From assembly GCF_040869045.1 (NCBI RefSeq), contig NC_090319.1, forward strand, positions 265,624,897 through 265,688,896: a stretch of DNA of 64,000 nucleotides, written 5' to 3'. Positions 49,401 through 61,958 of the stretch are shown one piece after another. The notes under the pieces were generated by a model, which had not been told where the DNA came from, did no database searches, and was given only the letters and a program-made list of their open reading frames with translations. Every line of letters begins with the position of its first letter. The stretch's first letter is position 1. The position numbers were made by a program, and so were the translations under genes. This stretch comes from Eurosta solidaginis. Lineage: Eukaryota > Arthropoda > Insecta > Diptera > Tephritidae.

Positions 49401-50690
49401 ATATAGTTTTAGTGTAATATTTCAATCATTAAAGGAGAGCAGTGATGGGGAAACATATTGAGTAGAACGTGCTAAGTCAGGAGAAAAAATTTGCTTTGAG
49501 TGCGGAAATTGTGCTAAGTCATAAAATAGCTGCTGGGTTAGCATACATGATTTTCATTTATCTTTTTCAAAGCTTCTACACTCAAAAGTATTGCAACTAA
49601 GGTATCCTCATCGACAGTTTTGAAAAAAAAGGTTATTTAAAATTTAATAATTTTTTTCGTCTCCTGTAAAATTCGTAAAAAGTGACTTAGCAAATTTTCA
49701 CATTAAGCTAACGATATGCTGTTTTTTAAATTACAAATCCAAAATGTATACTAATTTTGATGAGATATTTCCATTTATGCAAAAAAAAAGCTAAAACTTT
49801 GATTCCTTATACACGAAACTGTAAATACTGCTCTCGCTTAACGCAATATTTGTTACAAAGCCTACTCAGGAGCAGAATTTACAATTTTGTGTATAGACAT
49901 TGTAGATACGCCCTTACTTTAAAAGGAAAGTAGTCGTAAAAAAGCTGAGTATAATTTAGATACTGCAAAAGTGTGTATTTAAAACCATTATAACTTTGTG
50001 TTTGAAATTTTAAAAATATTTTTCGTCAAATAAATTTGTATTTTCAAGATGAATTCGTGCAGATGAGTAGATAACTCATTTTCGGAAAAAATTAAGAGAT
50101 CCCATTCTTTATTAGAACGGCAGCATGTTTCTGATACATGTAAAACATATGAGATGAGATATTTCCATGGCAGTTCTACTAAACGGTCAGTGTCAGGCAA
50201 AATATTTAAAGCAACAGTAGATATGTATTTATATAATTTAAACAAATATTTATTAATGTATATACTAAAATATTTCTAAAGAATTCCAAAAATAACACGG
50301 TATCCTTGCAAATGCGAATATATTCAGCTATTAGTTAGCAGGGGCGTAGCTAGGAGATTACTCTAAGTTGCGATGGAACTTAAATGTCGTTATAACGATG
50401 CTATAGAATGCTAGAATTATATGCTTCAGTTCTAAGTGCGATACGATATAACCGTGTTAAATAAAAAAGAGGAGACATAAAATGATTTAAACAAATATCG
50501 AATTGATATTTTCTTACTTCCCTAGGCTGTCGAAAATAGAATTGGGAAATGCGATCAGCTGATTTAATCATTTGTATCAGCAAAATAAAATTCTTCATGT
50601 TAAGGGTACAAAAAGTACCATACACCTCGATCCAGTGTAAATATGAAGGTCTTTTTTATATTATATATAATATTTATATTTTCGTCTCCG
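49401..50690. other. A/T-rich sequence without recognised genes
   Basis: Small frames (for example 49988-50245 on the minus strand) show no family features. No repeats shared with the rest of the window were noticed. Confidence 0.3.
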
Positions 50691-51610
50691 CTAGTGTGAG
50701 TGTCAACAGAAATCGTATAACACAAGCTTATCTCTAGCTCCAGCAACATCGCCACAATCAACCAAGATGTAGCGTTTATAAATATGAAGGAACTTCAGAC
50801 TTGGCACTTGAAGTTTATTTCGCCTTGCCCATTCCCATTTCACAAAATTTCCCGAAGCATTGTTATAAACATTTTCCCTATACAACAAAAATACTTGCTA
50901 ATATATTTTGTGTCGTATTAATTTTTTATATTGCATGTTAGGCAAAGCAACATCAAAATTTTAGAAATAAGGTTTTTCAATTATAAGAAATCTTTCTAAG
51001 CGGGGTCGCCCCTCGGCAGTGTTTGGCAAGTTCTCCGAGTATGTTTCTGCCATGAAAAGGTCTCAGTGAAAACGCATCTGCCTCGCAGATGCCGTTCGGA
51101 GTCGGCATAAAACAAGTAGGTCCCGTCCCGCCAATTGTTAGGAAAAATTAAAAAGGAGCACGACGCAAATTGGAAGAGAAACTCGGCCTAAAACTCTTGG
51201 GAGGTTATCGCGCCTTATATTTATTTATTTTATACGTTAGAAAAGTTACCAACGAGTGGGAAAAATAATTTTACTTGCAAAGTGTGCCAGCACCCTTAGC
51301 CAGAGTAAATGTCAAATTCTTCTTCTTATGCTTTGTTTCCAACAAAAGTTGCAAGTTGGCTACTTTTTCATGTCAGATGGCGCCAGTATAGCTCAATCTA
51401 CCGTTCTTCTTAAAAATACGTGCAATCTACTCATAATAGCTGCGTTTTTTTTTTACATCTATATACATATGCACTTGAACTTTATATGGGCTGCCAAGTG
51501 CATAAAACCACTGCCGCTAAATGGGTCCCCTATACATTATCTACGTTTTTTATTCGCAATTGTAGATGTAATGCATAAGAATGAGTTAAATGCATCTCTA
51601 TGAAAAAGTG
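50690..51610 (-). other. Second copy of the block at 10560-11290, with a SINE inserted
   Basis: The matches at 50730-50890 and 51265-51600 flank the SINE at 50941-51230. The minus-strand short frame holds KRYILVDCGDVAG. This copy has an extra stretch near 51450-51545 that the first copy lacks. Function is unknown. Confidence 0.5.
50941..51230 (+). mobile_element. SINE, 5'-truncated copy
   Basis: It begins at ggcaaagcaacatcaaaatt, within the tRNA-like head, so the A-box is missing. The rest of the body follows (gcggggtcgcccctcggcag, gccgttcggagtcggcataa) to ggttatcgcgccttatattt. It is the same family as 30545-30902 but on the + strand. Confidence 0.85.
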
Positions 51611-52186
51611 CTTATGTGACGGGGTTTTAGAAAATCGTCCATACGTTTGCTGACAGCATAGAGATCCGTTGATGGCAAGAATTACAGAGTTACAGTTCAA
51701 TAAAGATGGTATTAATAAACTTATTAGACCCCCCGCCCCCCTCTTCTTTGAACATACTTTTTTCTGCTTGAATATTGAACTTAGTAGTTTTGGTTCAAGG
51801 CAACTGTCCGTGAATTTCGAGCTTCACACGCAAACGCCTTGAATAGCGATCAAGTAAACAAATAAAATAAACTCAACGGCAAGAACTATAGCGCCAGAAA
51901 CTGTATCAGCTTTTCATGAGCAGATCTAAAATTATCACGGAAATAGCATTTAGCATATGCATGTATGTATGCACACTAGGGTTGGTAATTTTTTTCGACT
52001 AAATGAAACGCATTTACTTTCTTACGCGAAATTCTTGGTAGTTTTGCGAAAATTAAATCTGTGTCCATAATCAATAAATTTGAGCTTCCTAAGTATAGAA
52101 AAGTAGCGTCGTATTCAAACGTTTGAGTTTTTTACAAAAATATGCAATACTCGGTGAAGTATAATAAAGCCAACTGACCAACTTAC
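51611..52186. other. No recognised feature
   Basis: A/T-rich; no gene or shared repeat was seen. Confidence 0.3.
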
Positions 52187-52197
52187 TATAATCATTT

Positions 52198-52563
52198 AAA
52201 TAAATAAAAAAAAATGTAAGGCGCGATAACCTCCGAAGAGATCTAAGGCCGAGCTTCTCTTCCAATTTGCGTCGTGCTCATCTTGATTTTCCCTACAAAA
52301 TTGGCCGGACGGGACCTATATGTTTTATGCCGGCTCCGAACGGCATCTGCAAGGCAGATGAGTTTTCACTGAGAGCTTTTCATGGCTGAAATACACCCGG
52401 AGCGCTTGCCAAACACTGCCGAGGGGCGACCCCGCTTAGAAACATTTTCTTCTAATTGAAAAACCTTATTTCTAAAATTTTGATGTTGCTTTGCCCGGGG
52501 TGCGAACCCAGGGCATAAGGTGTGGTAGGCGGAGCACGCTACCATCACACCACGGTGGGCGCC
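52198..52563 (-). mobile_element. tRNA-derived SINE, full length
   Basis: It is nearly identical to the copy at 30545-30902, with the same boxes on the minus strand. Imperfect 11-base duplications TATAATCATTT (52187-52197) and TATAGTCATTT (52564-52574) flank it. Confidence 0.88.
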
Positions 52564-52729
52564 TATAGTCATTTGCAGGCCCCTTCCACCGGCAGCGTAG
52601 TTACACTCTCAGATAGTAAAATAAATAAATACATAATAAATAAAATTTTGCAATATATTATTAAAAAAGCAAAATAAAATAAAAAATATTAATATAATTA
52701 ATTTTTTTGGTAAAATAACTCAGTTTATT

Positions 52730-54590
52730 AAAAAAAGGTCCGTCTGTCCGTTAACACGATAACTTGAGTAAATATTGAGATATCTTCACCGAATTTGGTA
52801 CACGAGCTTATCTGGACGCAGAATAGATTGGTATTGAAAATAAGCGAAATCGGATGATAGCCACGCCCACTTTTATATATATAACATTTTGGAAAACACA
52901 AAAAACCTAATTATTTAGTCAATAATACACCTAGAATGTTGAAATTTGACGTGTGGACTTATACTGAGACTCTTGATAAAAATTTTAAAGAAATTTTTTA
53001 AATGGGCTTGGCACCGCCCACTTGTGATAAAATCAATTTTACAAATATTATTAATCATAAATCAAAAATCGTTAAACCTATCGTAACAAAATTCTGCAGA
53101 GAGGTTGCATTTACTATAAGGAATGCTTTGAAGAAAAATTAACGAAATCGGTTAAGGACCACGCCCACTTTTATATAAAATATTTTTAAAAGGGTCGTGA
53201 ACGAATAAAATAAGCTATATCTTTGCAAGAAAGAGCTTTATATCAATGACATTTCATTTCCCAAGTGGATTTATAACAAGAAATAGGAAAACCTTAAATT
53301 TAAAAAAATGGGCGTGGTACCGCCCCTTTTATGACCAAGCAATTTTCTGTTTCGGGAGCCATAACTCGAAGAAAAATTAACGGATCGTAATAAAATTGGG
53401 TACATAAATTTTCCCTATAGCAGGAAATATTTCTAGAAAAAATGGACGAGATCGGTTAAAGACCACGGCAACTTAGATATAAAACAAGTTTAAAAGGGTC
53501 GTAGACTAGAAACAGCTACCTCCCTTATCTCTCCAGTTTTTTTCGCCTCGCGAAACCTGGCATTATCACCGACTAAATCCCCCGCGACCTTATTTACAAC
53601 ATGGACATCTCAAATGTCGACCATTTTGAACATCCACGTCGATGGCACTACGCTACCGACTGTCCTACTACTCACTGGAAGAAGCTACAGGCCTGCCAAA
53701 ATACTGCTCTCAGAACCGCCACGGGCTGTCTTCTTATGTCCCCAGAACACGGTCTACATAATGAGACGAGCATACTCCCCATCAGGGAGAGAAATGAGAT
53801 GCTAAACAAACAGTTCCTGTTGAATACCCAGAAACCCAACAGATATCTGATTGATGAACCAACGCCGCTTAGGGGCTTAAGGAGTCATCTCCGTAAGCAT
53901 TATGAGGAAATACGGCACCTGAGAACACAGCCGTATGAAGCAAAAAAACACAAGCAGGTCCTCAGTGAACTCAACAAACAGGCGTCGGACCTTTATACCA
54001 GAAATTGCCCGGTGAATCCAGTACTCAAAGAACAGTACGCAAAACCTGCGGAAGATGAACGCATACTCCCCCCCAGGGAAACACAAGTCACTCTAGATCA
54101 ACTGTAACAGGCTAAACTCTTACCTATCCAGAATCAAACCCGATATACAAAATGTATGCCCCGCTTGCAATGTGTCCCCACATGACACCAACCATCTCTT
54201 TAATTGTAATGTGGAACCAACGCCTCTAACACCCCTCTCATTATGGTCCACCCCTGTTGAAACAGCAAGTTTTCTTGGACTCCCGTTAGAGGATATTGAC
54301 GACAATTTGTTATCGGTCGCACCTATTGGGTGGGCGAAGCACTGCTACAACAACAACAACTAGAATAATGAGCTATAACGTAGCAAAAAATAATTTTTAA
54401 TCAATTATATTTCACTTATCAAGTTTTATTGTAAGAGGGAATGGGGAGACTTTTTTTTTTTAACGGGCGCTGCCACGTGTTATGTAGAAAAGTAATTTAT
54501 CTGAAATGAAATGTACAATTGAAGCTGACGCTGAGTATATAATGTTCGGTTACACCCGAACTTAATAGACACCTTTACTTGTTTAATTTG
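52730..54590 (-). mobile_element. INE-1/Helentron-like repeat, copy D (different subfamily), split by a LINE
   Basis: It contains gttaacacgataacttgag and cacgcccacttttatat words, and ends in ggttacacccgaacttaata and ctttacttgttt. Its interior (agctatatctttgcaagaaa) differs from copies A-C and E. It is interrupted by the LINE fragment at about 53510-54365. Confidence 0.6.
53528..54365 (+). pseudogene. Jockey-type LINE ORF2, C-terminal fragment with internal deletion
   Basis: The + strand carries LNIHVDGTTLPTV, then (another frame, 53601-54107) THWKKLQACQNTALRTATGC and LLMSPEHGLHNETSILPIRE. After another frame change it carries RIKPDIQNVCPACNVSPHDT and NHLFNC. The last part is a C-x2-C...H-x4-C knuckle. 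It ends in an aacaacaacaac tail. The jump from VDGTTLPTV to the 'WKKLQAC' segment skips a stretch normally present, so it has an internal deletion. Catalytic RT motifs are absent. Confidence 0.8.
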
Positions 54591-54594
54591 TGTT

Positions 54595-54945
54595 ATTGTC
54601 GTTAACTTTTTCTTTTCATTTTATTGCAATGTAAGCATGGATATTGTTTATAATAAGTTATAAATTGTAACAGGGACAGTCGGCGTTATTTCCTAAAAAA
54701 GGTATTAACGTCTCGGGCTTTATCTCCCTCTACAAAATGAAATAAAGCCCGCGGGCGTTACTTCGTTTTGTCAGCGAGCGCTTTTTCTTTTATGGAAAAG
54801 AAATAAGGCCCGCGGAAGCTATATCCCAATAAAAGGAAACAAATTAAGGACAAGAAGTAAGGGAGTTTTAGTTTGGATGTAACCATGCATGAAATACTCA
54901 ACTGCTAGCTTCTATGGTATGGGTTATTTTCATGTAGTTTTTTTA
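54595..54945. repeat. Spacer with CCCGCGG-type hairpin motifs
   Basis: CGGGCTTTAT (54714-54723) and ATAAAGCCCG (54742-54751) form a perfect 10-bp stem with an 18-base loop. A second ataaggcccgcgg lies about 60 bases on. No gene is seen. Confidence 0.5.
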
Positions 54946-57555
54946 TACTCAGCTGACTATGTGAGCTCTAGTATATTAACTTTGTTTGCATAACGGTAAT
55001 CCGTAACGGCATAAACTAATCGAAATAGATATAGACTTATATATATCAAAATGATCTGGGCATCTTGATGAAATTTGGTATGTAGATTCCTGGGCGCTCA
55101 TCTCAGATCGCTATTTAAAATGAACGAAATCGGACTACAACCACGCCAACTTTTTCGATATCGAAAATTTCGAAAAACCGAAAAAGTGCGATAATTCATT
55201 ACCAAAGACGGATAAAGCGATGAAACTTGGTAGGTGCGTTGACCTTATGACGCAAAATAGATAATTAGTAAAATATTGGACAATGGCCGTGGCACCGCCC
55301 ACTTTTAAAAGAAGGTAATTTAAAAGTTTTGGAAGCTGTAATTTGGTAGTCGTTGAAGATATCATGATGAAATTCGGTATGCACGTTACTGCTATTACTA
55401 TATGTGTGCTAAATAAAAATTAGCGAAATCGGACGACGAACACGCCCACTTTAAAAAAAAAATTTTTTTTAAGTCAAATTTTAACAATATAAGTAAATTA
55501 TGTCAACATTCAACTCCAGTAATGATATGGTGCAACAAAATACAAAAATAAAAGAAAATTTCAAAATGGGCGTAACTCCGCCCTTTTTCATTTAATTCGT
55601 CTAGAATACTTTTAATGCCATAAATTTACCAATCCTTGTGAAATTTGGTAGGGACATAGATTATATGACGATAACTGTTTTCTGTGAAAATGGTCGAAAT
55701 CGGTTGAAGCCACGCCCAGTTTTTATACACAGTCGACCGTCCGTCCTTCCGCTCGGCCGTTAACACGATAACTTGAGCAAAATTCGATTTATCTTTACTA
55801 AACCTAGTCCACGTACTTACCTGAACTCATTTTATCTTGGTATAAAAAATGGCCAAAATCCGACTATGACCACGCCCACTTTTTCGATATCGAAAATTAC
55901 GAGAAAATGAAAAAAATGCCATAATTCTATACCAAATATGAAAAAAGAGATGAAACATTGTAATTGGATTGGTTTATTGACGCAAAATATAACTTTAGAA
56001 AAAACTTTGTAAAAGGGGTGTGATACCTACCATATTAAGTAGAAGGAAAAGAAAAAGTTCGGCAGGGCGAAATCAAAAGCCCTTGGAATCTTGGCAGGAA
56101 TACTGTTCGTGGTATTACATATATAAATAAATTAGCAGTACCCGACAGATGATGTTCTGGGTCACCCTGGCCCACATTTTGGTCGATATATCGAGAACGC
56201 CTTCACATATACAACTAAGGGCCACTCTCTTTTAAAACCCTCATTAATACCTTTAATGTGATACCCATATCGTACAAACACATTCTAGAGTCACTCCTGG
56301 TCCAACCTTATGGCGATATCTCGAAAAGGCGTCCACCTATAGAACTAAGGCCCACTACGTTTTAAATAATCATTAACACCTTTCATTGGATACCCATATC
56401 GTAAAAACGCATTCTAGTCACCCCTGGTCCACCTTTATGGCGATATCTCGAAATGGTGTCCACCTATAGAACTAAGCCCACTCCCTTTTAAAATACTCAT
56501 TAACACCTTTCATTTGATACCCATCGTACAAACACATTCTTGAGTCACCCATGGTTCACCTTTATGGCGTCCACCTATAGAACTAAGGCCCACTCCTTTT
56601 TAAATACTCATTAACACCTTTTATTTGATACCCATATCGTACAAACACACATTCTAGAGTCACCCCTCGTCGACCTTTATGGCGATATCCCGAAATGGCG
56701 TCCATATAGAACTATGGCCCACTCCCTTTTAAAATACTCTTTAATACCTTCCATTTGAAACCCATGTCATACAAACACGTTCCAGGGTTACCGTAGGTTC
56801 ATTTTGCTAAATGGTGATTTTCCCTTATTTTGTCTCCAAAGCTCTCAGCTGAGTATGTAATGTTCGGTTACACCTAGAGTTGGGTCGTTTCGTTCTGAAC
56901 TTGTTCAATTGACCGGGTCTCTCAACTGAACAAGTGAACTAGATCTTCGATTTCGGTTCTATTTGTTCTTTTAGTTCATTTGTTCTTTTAATTCGTTTTA
57001 TGTAATGTTATTCTTTCTCTCTTCTGGTTCGCGAACATTGTAAATTCATACATACATACGCAGAAATTCACAGTGAGCACGAATGTCGATGATGCCAGAT
57101 ATGTGTGGTCATCTTTGTGTGTGGCACTGCTACAACAATATATGTATGGACTATTTATGAAAAACATGTTTTGTAAGAAACTAATTATTACATTTATTAA
57201 ACTTGAAAAGTTCATATTTACAATTTGGGTCTGTACTCTTTCAATTTCCTGGATCTTCCGAAATTTGTAACTTTTTTTGAAGTTAATTATACATATACAT
57301 ATTAACTTATTTATTCATAACACATTTAAATATACCTACACAAAGCATTGCTGCATACACACCCCCATCTATACTTGTTGGCTTTTTTCGCGGGTGCGAG
57401 CAGCAGTGAACAAATTTGCGTGAAAAAAGAAAAGAACAGATGAACAAAAAGAACAACTTTTTCGTTCATCTGAAAAAGAACGAAAGATTCGAATCTCTGA
57501 AAGAACGAAAAAGCACAACTCTAGTTACACCCGAACTTAGCCTTCCTTACTTGTT
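54946..57555 (-). mobile_element. INE-1/Helentron-like repeat, copy E, interrupted by a hAT-type MITE
   Basis: It runs from ttatactcagctgactatg through the familiar 'cacgccc' blocks, a ~118-bp tandem part (56160-56780) and ggttacaccc...gaacttagccttccttacttg at 57548. The 649-bp MITE at 56875-57523 separates the last 30 bases. It directly abuts the 5'-truncated copia-like element. Confidence 0.8.
56875..57523. mobile_element. hAT-type MITE with 8-bp target duplication
   Basis: The ends are TAGAGTTGGGTCGTTTCGTT and, on the opposite strand, TAGAGTTGTGCTTTTTCGTT. GTTACACC flanks both sides (56867-56874, 57524-57531). The subterminal regions are full of gttctttt/aaagaac words. The 8-bp duplication and TAGAG-type ends fit hAT. 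There is no transposase. Confidence 0.88.
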
Positions 57556-57562
57556 TTTTTTT

Positions 57563-58708
57563 TTGTGGTATGAGCGGTTGGGTCATATAAGTAAAGGAAA
57601 ATTTCTTGAAATAATAGGCAAAAAAGATGTTTGATGATATTAACCTTTTGAAAAACGTGGAACCGAATAATGATTTATGTGAAGGTTGTTTTAATGGAAA
57701 ACAAACTAGATTGCATTTCGAAAAATTTGAGAATAAAGATTATATAGACCGGCCGCTGTTTGTAGTTCATTCTGACGTTTGTGACCCTATAACACCTACT
57801 TCAATAGACGGGAAAAATTACTATGTTGTTTTCATTGATCAATACACGCACTATTGCGTAACGTATTTAATTTCTTACAAGTCTGATGTTTTCGCGGTTT
57901 TCAAAGATTTTGTCGCAAAAAGTGAAGCGTATTTCAATCTAAAGGTTGTAAATTTATACATTGATAATGGTGGAGAATATTTATCAACTGAGATGCGAGA
58001 TTATTGTGTTCAAAAAGGTATTCGCTACCACTTGACAGTACCACATACTCCACAGTTATATAGTGTGTCCGAAAGGATGATAACAACAATAACAGAAAAA
58101 GCTCGTGCTATGGTGAATGGAGCAGAGTTGAATAAAAACTACTGGGGTGAAGCTGTGTTAACAGCGACCTACCTTATAAATAGAACTCCAACTAAAGCCC
58201 TGAAAAATAGTACGAAAACAACATATGAAATGTGGCACAAAAGAATTTAAAATATTTGAAAGTTTTCGGTTCGACGGTATACGTTCACAATAAAACAAGA
58301 AAAAGGAAATTTGATGAAAAATCGTGGAAGGGTATACTTGATGGATATGAACCGAATGGTTATAAAGTGTGGGATGTGGAAACTGAAAAATTCACGATAG
58401 CAAGAGACGTTATCGTAGATGAAAAAAATATGAAAAATTCTAGGACTGTATTTAAAAACGAGTCATCATCAAATGCCTCTGGGTCTCGCAATGAGACAAA
58501 TATTGAATCAATCTTCCTGAATAAAAGTAAGGAGCGAAAATCTGTAAAGTGCCAAGCAGATAAACAGTCTAGTGATGTGGTAGTAAGTGAAGATAATACC
58601 GGCCCAGTTGGTACTGATGGAACTGTATCAGAATATGAGTATACAGGTGAACACAATAGTCAGCAGCGAGGTTCGAGTGAAGAAATGTCTGATATTGAAG
58701 TTAGGTGA
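57563..58708 (+). pseudogene. copia-like integrase region (frameshifts)
   Basis: The GAG-pre-integrase zinc region reads WYERLGH...CEGCFNGKQ. The first metal-binding His of the usual W-H-x-R-x-G-H pattern is Tyr here. The integrase core has Asp residues in VHSDVCDP and YIDNGGEY, and a Glu in VSERM, consistent with D,D,E. A frameshift at about 57625 separates the zinc region from the core, and another near 58240 separates the acidic/serine-rich tail (58232-58708). Confidence 0.8.
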
Positions 58709-58717
58709 AGTGATAGA

Positions 58718-59830
58718 TTGAAAGCTCGTCCACTGAGAAAATATTCAGATGATCCATATTTATATAACTGTGTAATGAATGCAGATACTTGTTTAAGCCC
58801 CACTCCCAGTTCATTTGAAGAAATAAAAAACAGAAGTGATAGGTCTCATTGGGAAAATGCAATAAGGAATGAGCTTGATTCTCATTTATCTAACAAAACT
58901 TGGTCTTTTGTGCAAAGGCCTGAAAATAAAAATATTGTCGATTGTAAATGGGTTTTTACTTTGAAGCACGACGAATCAGGTAACCCAGTGAGGTATAAAG
59001 TCAGGGTTGTTGCTCGTGGCTTTACACAAGAGTTTCTAGTAGATTGCGATGAGACTTTTGCTCCAGTGGCCAGAATATCGAGCCTTCGAATTATGTTATC
59101 ATTTTCTAATCAATTCAATTTAAAAGTTCACCACATGGACGTCAAAACTGCTTTTTAAATGGTGTGTTAAAAGAAGAAACCTATATGATGGTCCCCGAAG
59201 GTGTAGATATCATGTGAGAAGGGTAAAGTTTGCAAATTAAATAGAGCAATTTACGGTCTTAAGCAAGCCGCTAGATGTTGGTTCGAAGTTTTTGAACGGT
59301 CATTAAAGGAAATTGGCTTCGTAAACTCAGGTGTCGATCGTTGCATTTACATTCTTGACAATAATAATATCATGAAAAATATATATGTATGTGCTACTAT
59401 ACGCTGATGAATTGGTAATAGCAACAGCAGATGATGAAACTATTGGTAAATTTAAAAATTATTTAATGACTAAATTTAAAATGACTGATTTATTTGAAAT
59501 TCGACATTTTATTGGCATAAAGATTGAAATAAAACATAATCAGATAGAATTAAGTCAATCTGCGTGTATTAGAAATGTTTTAAAGAAATTTAAAAAGGGA
59601 AGATTGTAAAACAGTTAGTACTCCACTTCCGAGTAAGCTTAATTATGAAGCACTAAATTCTCATGAAAAGTATGACGCGCCCTGCCGTAATCTAATTGGT
59701 TGTTTGATGTATATTATGACTTCCACACGACCAGATTTGAGTACAGCTGTAAACATTTTAAGCCGTTATAGCACTAAACAGAATATAGAATTATGGCAGT
59801 GTCTTAAGAGAGTTTGAAGATACCTTAAAG
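58718..59830 (+). pseudogene. copia-like reverse transcriptase (frameshifts, altered active site)
   Basis: The frame at 58718-59158 holds WVFTLKHDESGNPVRYK and ARGFTQEF, then HHMDVKTAF with the motif A Asp. After a frameshift the next piece has the catalytic box as YADE rather than the Y-x-D-D of the family (59385-59609), then HFIGIKIE. A further piece contains TSTRPDLSTAVNILSRY, with an in-frame stop near 59818. Confidence 0.8.
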
Positions 59831-60044
59831 GTACTACTGATTTAAAACTTATTTATGTAAAGAACGCAAATTATAAAGACATGTTTACTGGTTACGTTGA
59901 CTCCGACTGGGGTGGAAGCGGGAACAATCGGAGAAGTCCGACTGGTTATTTGTTTAAAACGTTTGAATCCTCTTTAATATTAATATTAAAACTTAGATTA
60001 TTACAAATTATAAATACATTTTAATAATAATAGGATTTCTAGCG

Positions 60045-60275
60045 TTTGGGGTGTTGGAATGGATGAGATTCCGATCAGCACGGGAACTGGTGGTCCCAAC
60101 GGGCGAGTTTTGGAGTCATCTCATTGGGAGGTTGGAAGGACGTGTTCTCAATCCTGCCCGATGCAAGACGTATGATTACACAGTTTTATTATTTATGCTG
60201 TCGGAATGCATTTGATTCCGGTCAACCCAAAAGCTAGCAGCTCAGCAGAATGAGCCACTCTTATCGGACGGTTGG
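60045..60275. repeat. Minisatellite-like words 'gtcggaatggatgtgattccg'-type
   Basis: Variants gtgttggaatggatgagatt, gctgtcggaatgcatttgat and ggttggaaggacgtgttctc recur. A similar stretch lies at 63520-63690. It is non-coding; origin unknown. Confidence 0.4.
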
Positions 60276-61022
60276 AAAGGTAAGTTTCATGCCGCTGGGT
60301 GACTAGGGTCTCGAGATATAGACCAAAACGTGGACCCGGATACACCTAGAATGTGTTTTTAGATTATGGGTATCAAATTGAAGCTGTTAATGTGTGCTTT
60401 AGTACAGAGAAAGTTTTACACCGCTTTGTTAATAGGGTTTCGAGATATAGGCCAAAACATGGACCCGGATACCCCTAGAATGTGTGTGTATTATGGATAT
60501 CAAATGAAAGCTGTTGCGAAGCCGAAATAAAGAAATGAATTGATAATACCCACATACCTATTTACATACGTCCTATTCGATTTGCCTGATATTTGGTATA
60601 TAAATTTGCCTATATTAGTATTTACGATGCTTTTTTCGGCGAAGTAGACCAGAGACGAACTGGGACTGTGATTAGGACTAGGACTGGGACTGAGACTGAG
60701 ACTCGGAGTGGGATTGGGACTGGGATTGAGACTCGGAATGGGACTGGAACAAAATAAATACCCACCCTATGGGACTGGTAATAAGATATTAAGAAGAATG
60801 AGAAAAACTTGAGAGAAGAGAAAAGAGAGAAGGAGACTGCGAAAGAGATAGAATGAGACGAATATGGAGATAGATGAAGCGAAAATTACGGAGGGAGGAG
60901 TGAATACAAAGATTAGGAAAAAGTGTAGAGGGGCGAGGGCAGAGTTAGACGGAAAAAGCTTATTAAAATGTATGCAGATAGACCAAATTTAGGGCAGAAC
61001 AACGTCTTCCGGATATGCTAGT
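60276..61022 (+). mobile_element. Second segment of the Helitron-like element with a CTAG-T end
   Basis: It has about two units of the diverged 129-bp type (gccgctgggtgactaggg), then gaagccgaaataaagaaatg and ataatacccacatacctatt. A gggactg hexamer run (60650-60745) and a purine-rich run (60795-60905) follow, then acaacgtcttccggatatgc and CTAG at 61018-61021 followed by T. The CTAG|T terminus is the Helitron hallmark. I cannot see a strong 3' hairpin. Confidence 0.65.
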
Positions 61023-61393
61023 TAATTATAATATATCATTGTTGTAGGAATATACGTGATTCACATGAACACTCCAACTGTTTGTCTGGGACGATATTTT
61101 CAGGAATTCTTTCCCAATTTGATTGCGAGCGATATATGCATATGACCTGATGCATAAGGTTCCTCTGTGTCTATTTGGATTGCCATGTACGCTCAAGGAT
61201 CAGTTAACATGAAATACAGATACAGAAACATTTTATCTTATTGCAATATTCTAATAAACTTTTTTTGAAGGTATTTAAGTTTTCACAATTTTTAACATGG
61301 TTAGGTAGTTCATTAAAACATTTCAGGCCTTTGTAAAATATATTTTGCTTGTCCATTTCTGTTTTGAGAAGAGGTAATCTAAAATTATTATTT

Positions 61394-61785
61394 TCTGCTG
61401 GAACACGAGAAAACAAACTTCTGTGGCAGCTTCATCTACTGAAGCTGAGTACATGGCACTTTTTGAAGCAGTTAGAGAGGCTTTATGGTTAAGATCTTTA
61501 CTGAAAAGTATGGAAATCAAATTTAACGAACCATTTAAGATTTTCGAAGACAATCAAGGTTGTATAAATATAGCAAATAATCGCTCATGCCACAAAAGAT
61601 CCAAACATATTGATATTAAATATCACTTTTCAAGGGAACAGATAGAAAATAAAACAATAAAAATTGAGTATATCCCCACAGAAATGCAGCTTGCCGATAT
61701 ATTAACAAAACCATTAGCTGCAGCATGTTTTCTTGATTTGAGAAGCCAGATGGGACTTGATGACAACAGTAACAATATAAGTTAA
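61394..61785 (+). pseudogene. copia-like RNase H, C-terminal part
   Basis: This open frame (visible start 61423) contains ASSTEAEYMALFEAVREALW, FEDNQGCINIANNRSCHKRS and KHIDIKYHFSREQI, then EMQLADILTKPL. The acidic residues in TEAEY and EDNQG and the final Asp in LADILTK match the copia-type RNase H. The first half of the domain (GYVDSDWGGS) is at about 59890, on the far side of the inserted LINE. Confidence 0.85.
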
Positions 61786-61958
61786 ATTAGTGATAAGTTA
61801 TTGGTCTGATTGGATTTTCTGGGTTTTCCCAATCCCCGCAACAAATGTTGGATCATGATATTGTAACCTCCCAGTATTTACAACTTGCCTCAATGAATAC
61901 ATTTGTCTTTAATTATTTTTGTTTCTATTGTAATAATCAATGTATTTTTGAGGAGGTG

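Larger units (their letters stand above)
59987..61393 (-). mobile_element. LINE 3' portion inserted into the copia-like element, itself holding a Helitron-like piece
   Basis: On the minus strand a LINE C-terminal frame (61204-61393) reads NNNFRLPLLKTEMDKQNIFY and GLKCFNELPNHVKNCENLNT to a stop. It is followed by a 3' untranslated part and a taatattaatattaaag tail near 59987. The Helitron-like piece (60276-61022) sits in that untranslated part. The copia coding text stops at 59987 and resumes at about 61394, so the join is clean. It is possibly the same LINE family as 48917-49400. Confidence 0.65.
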
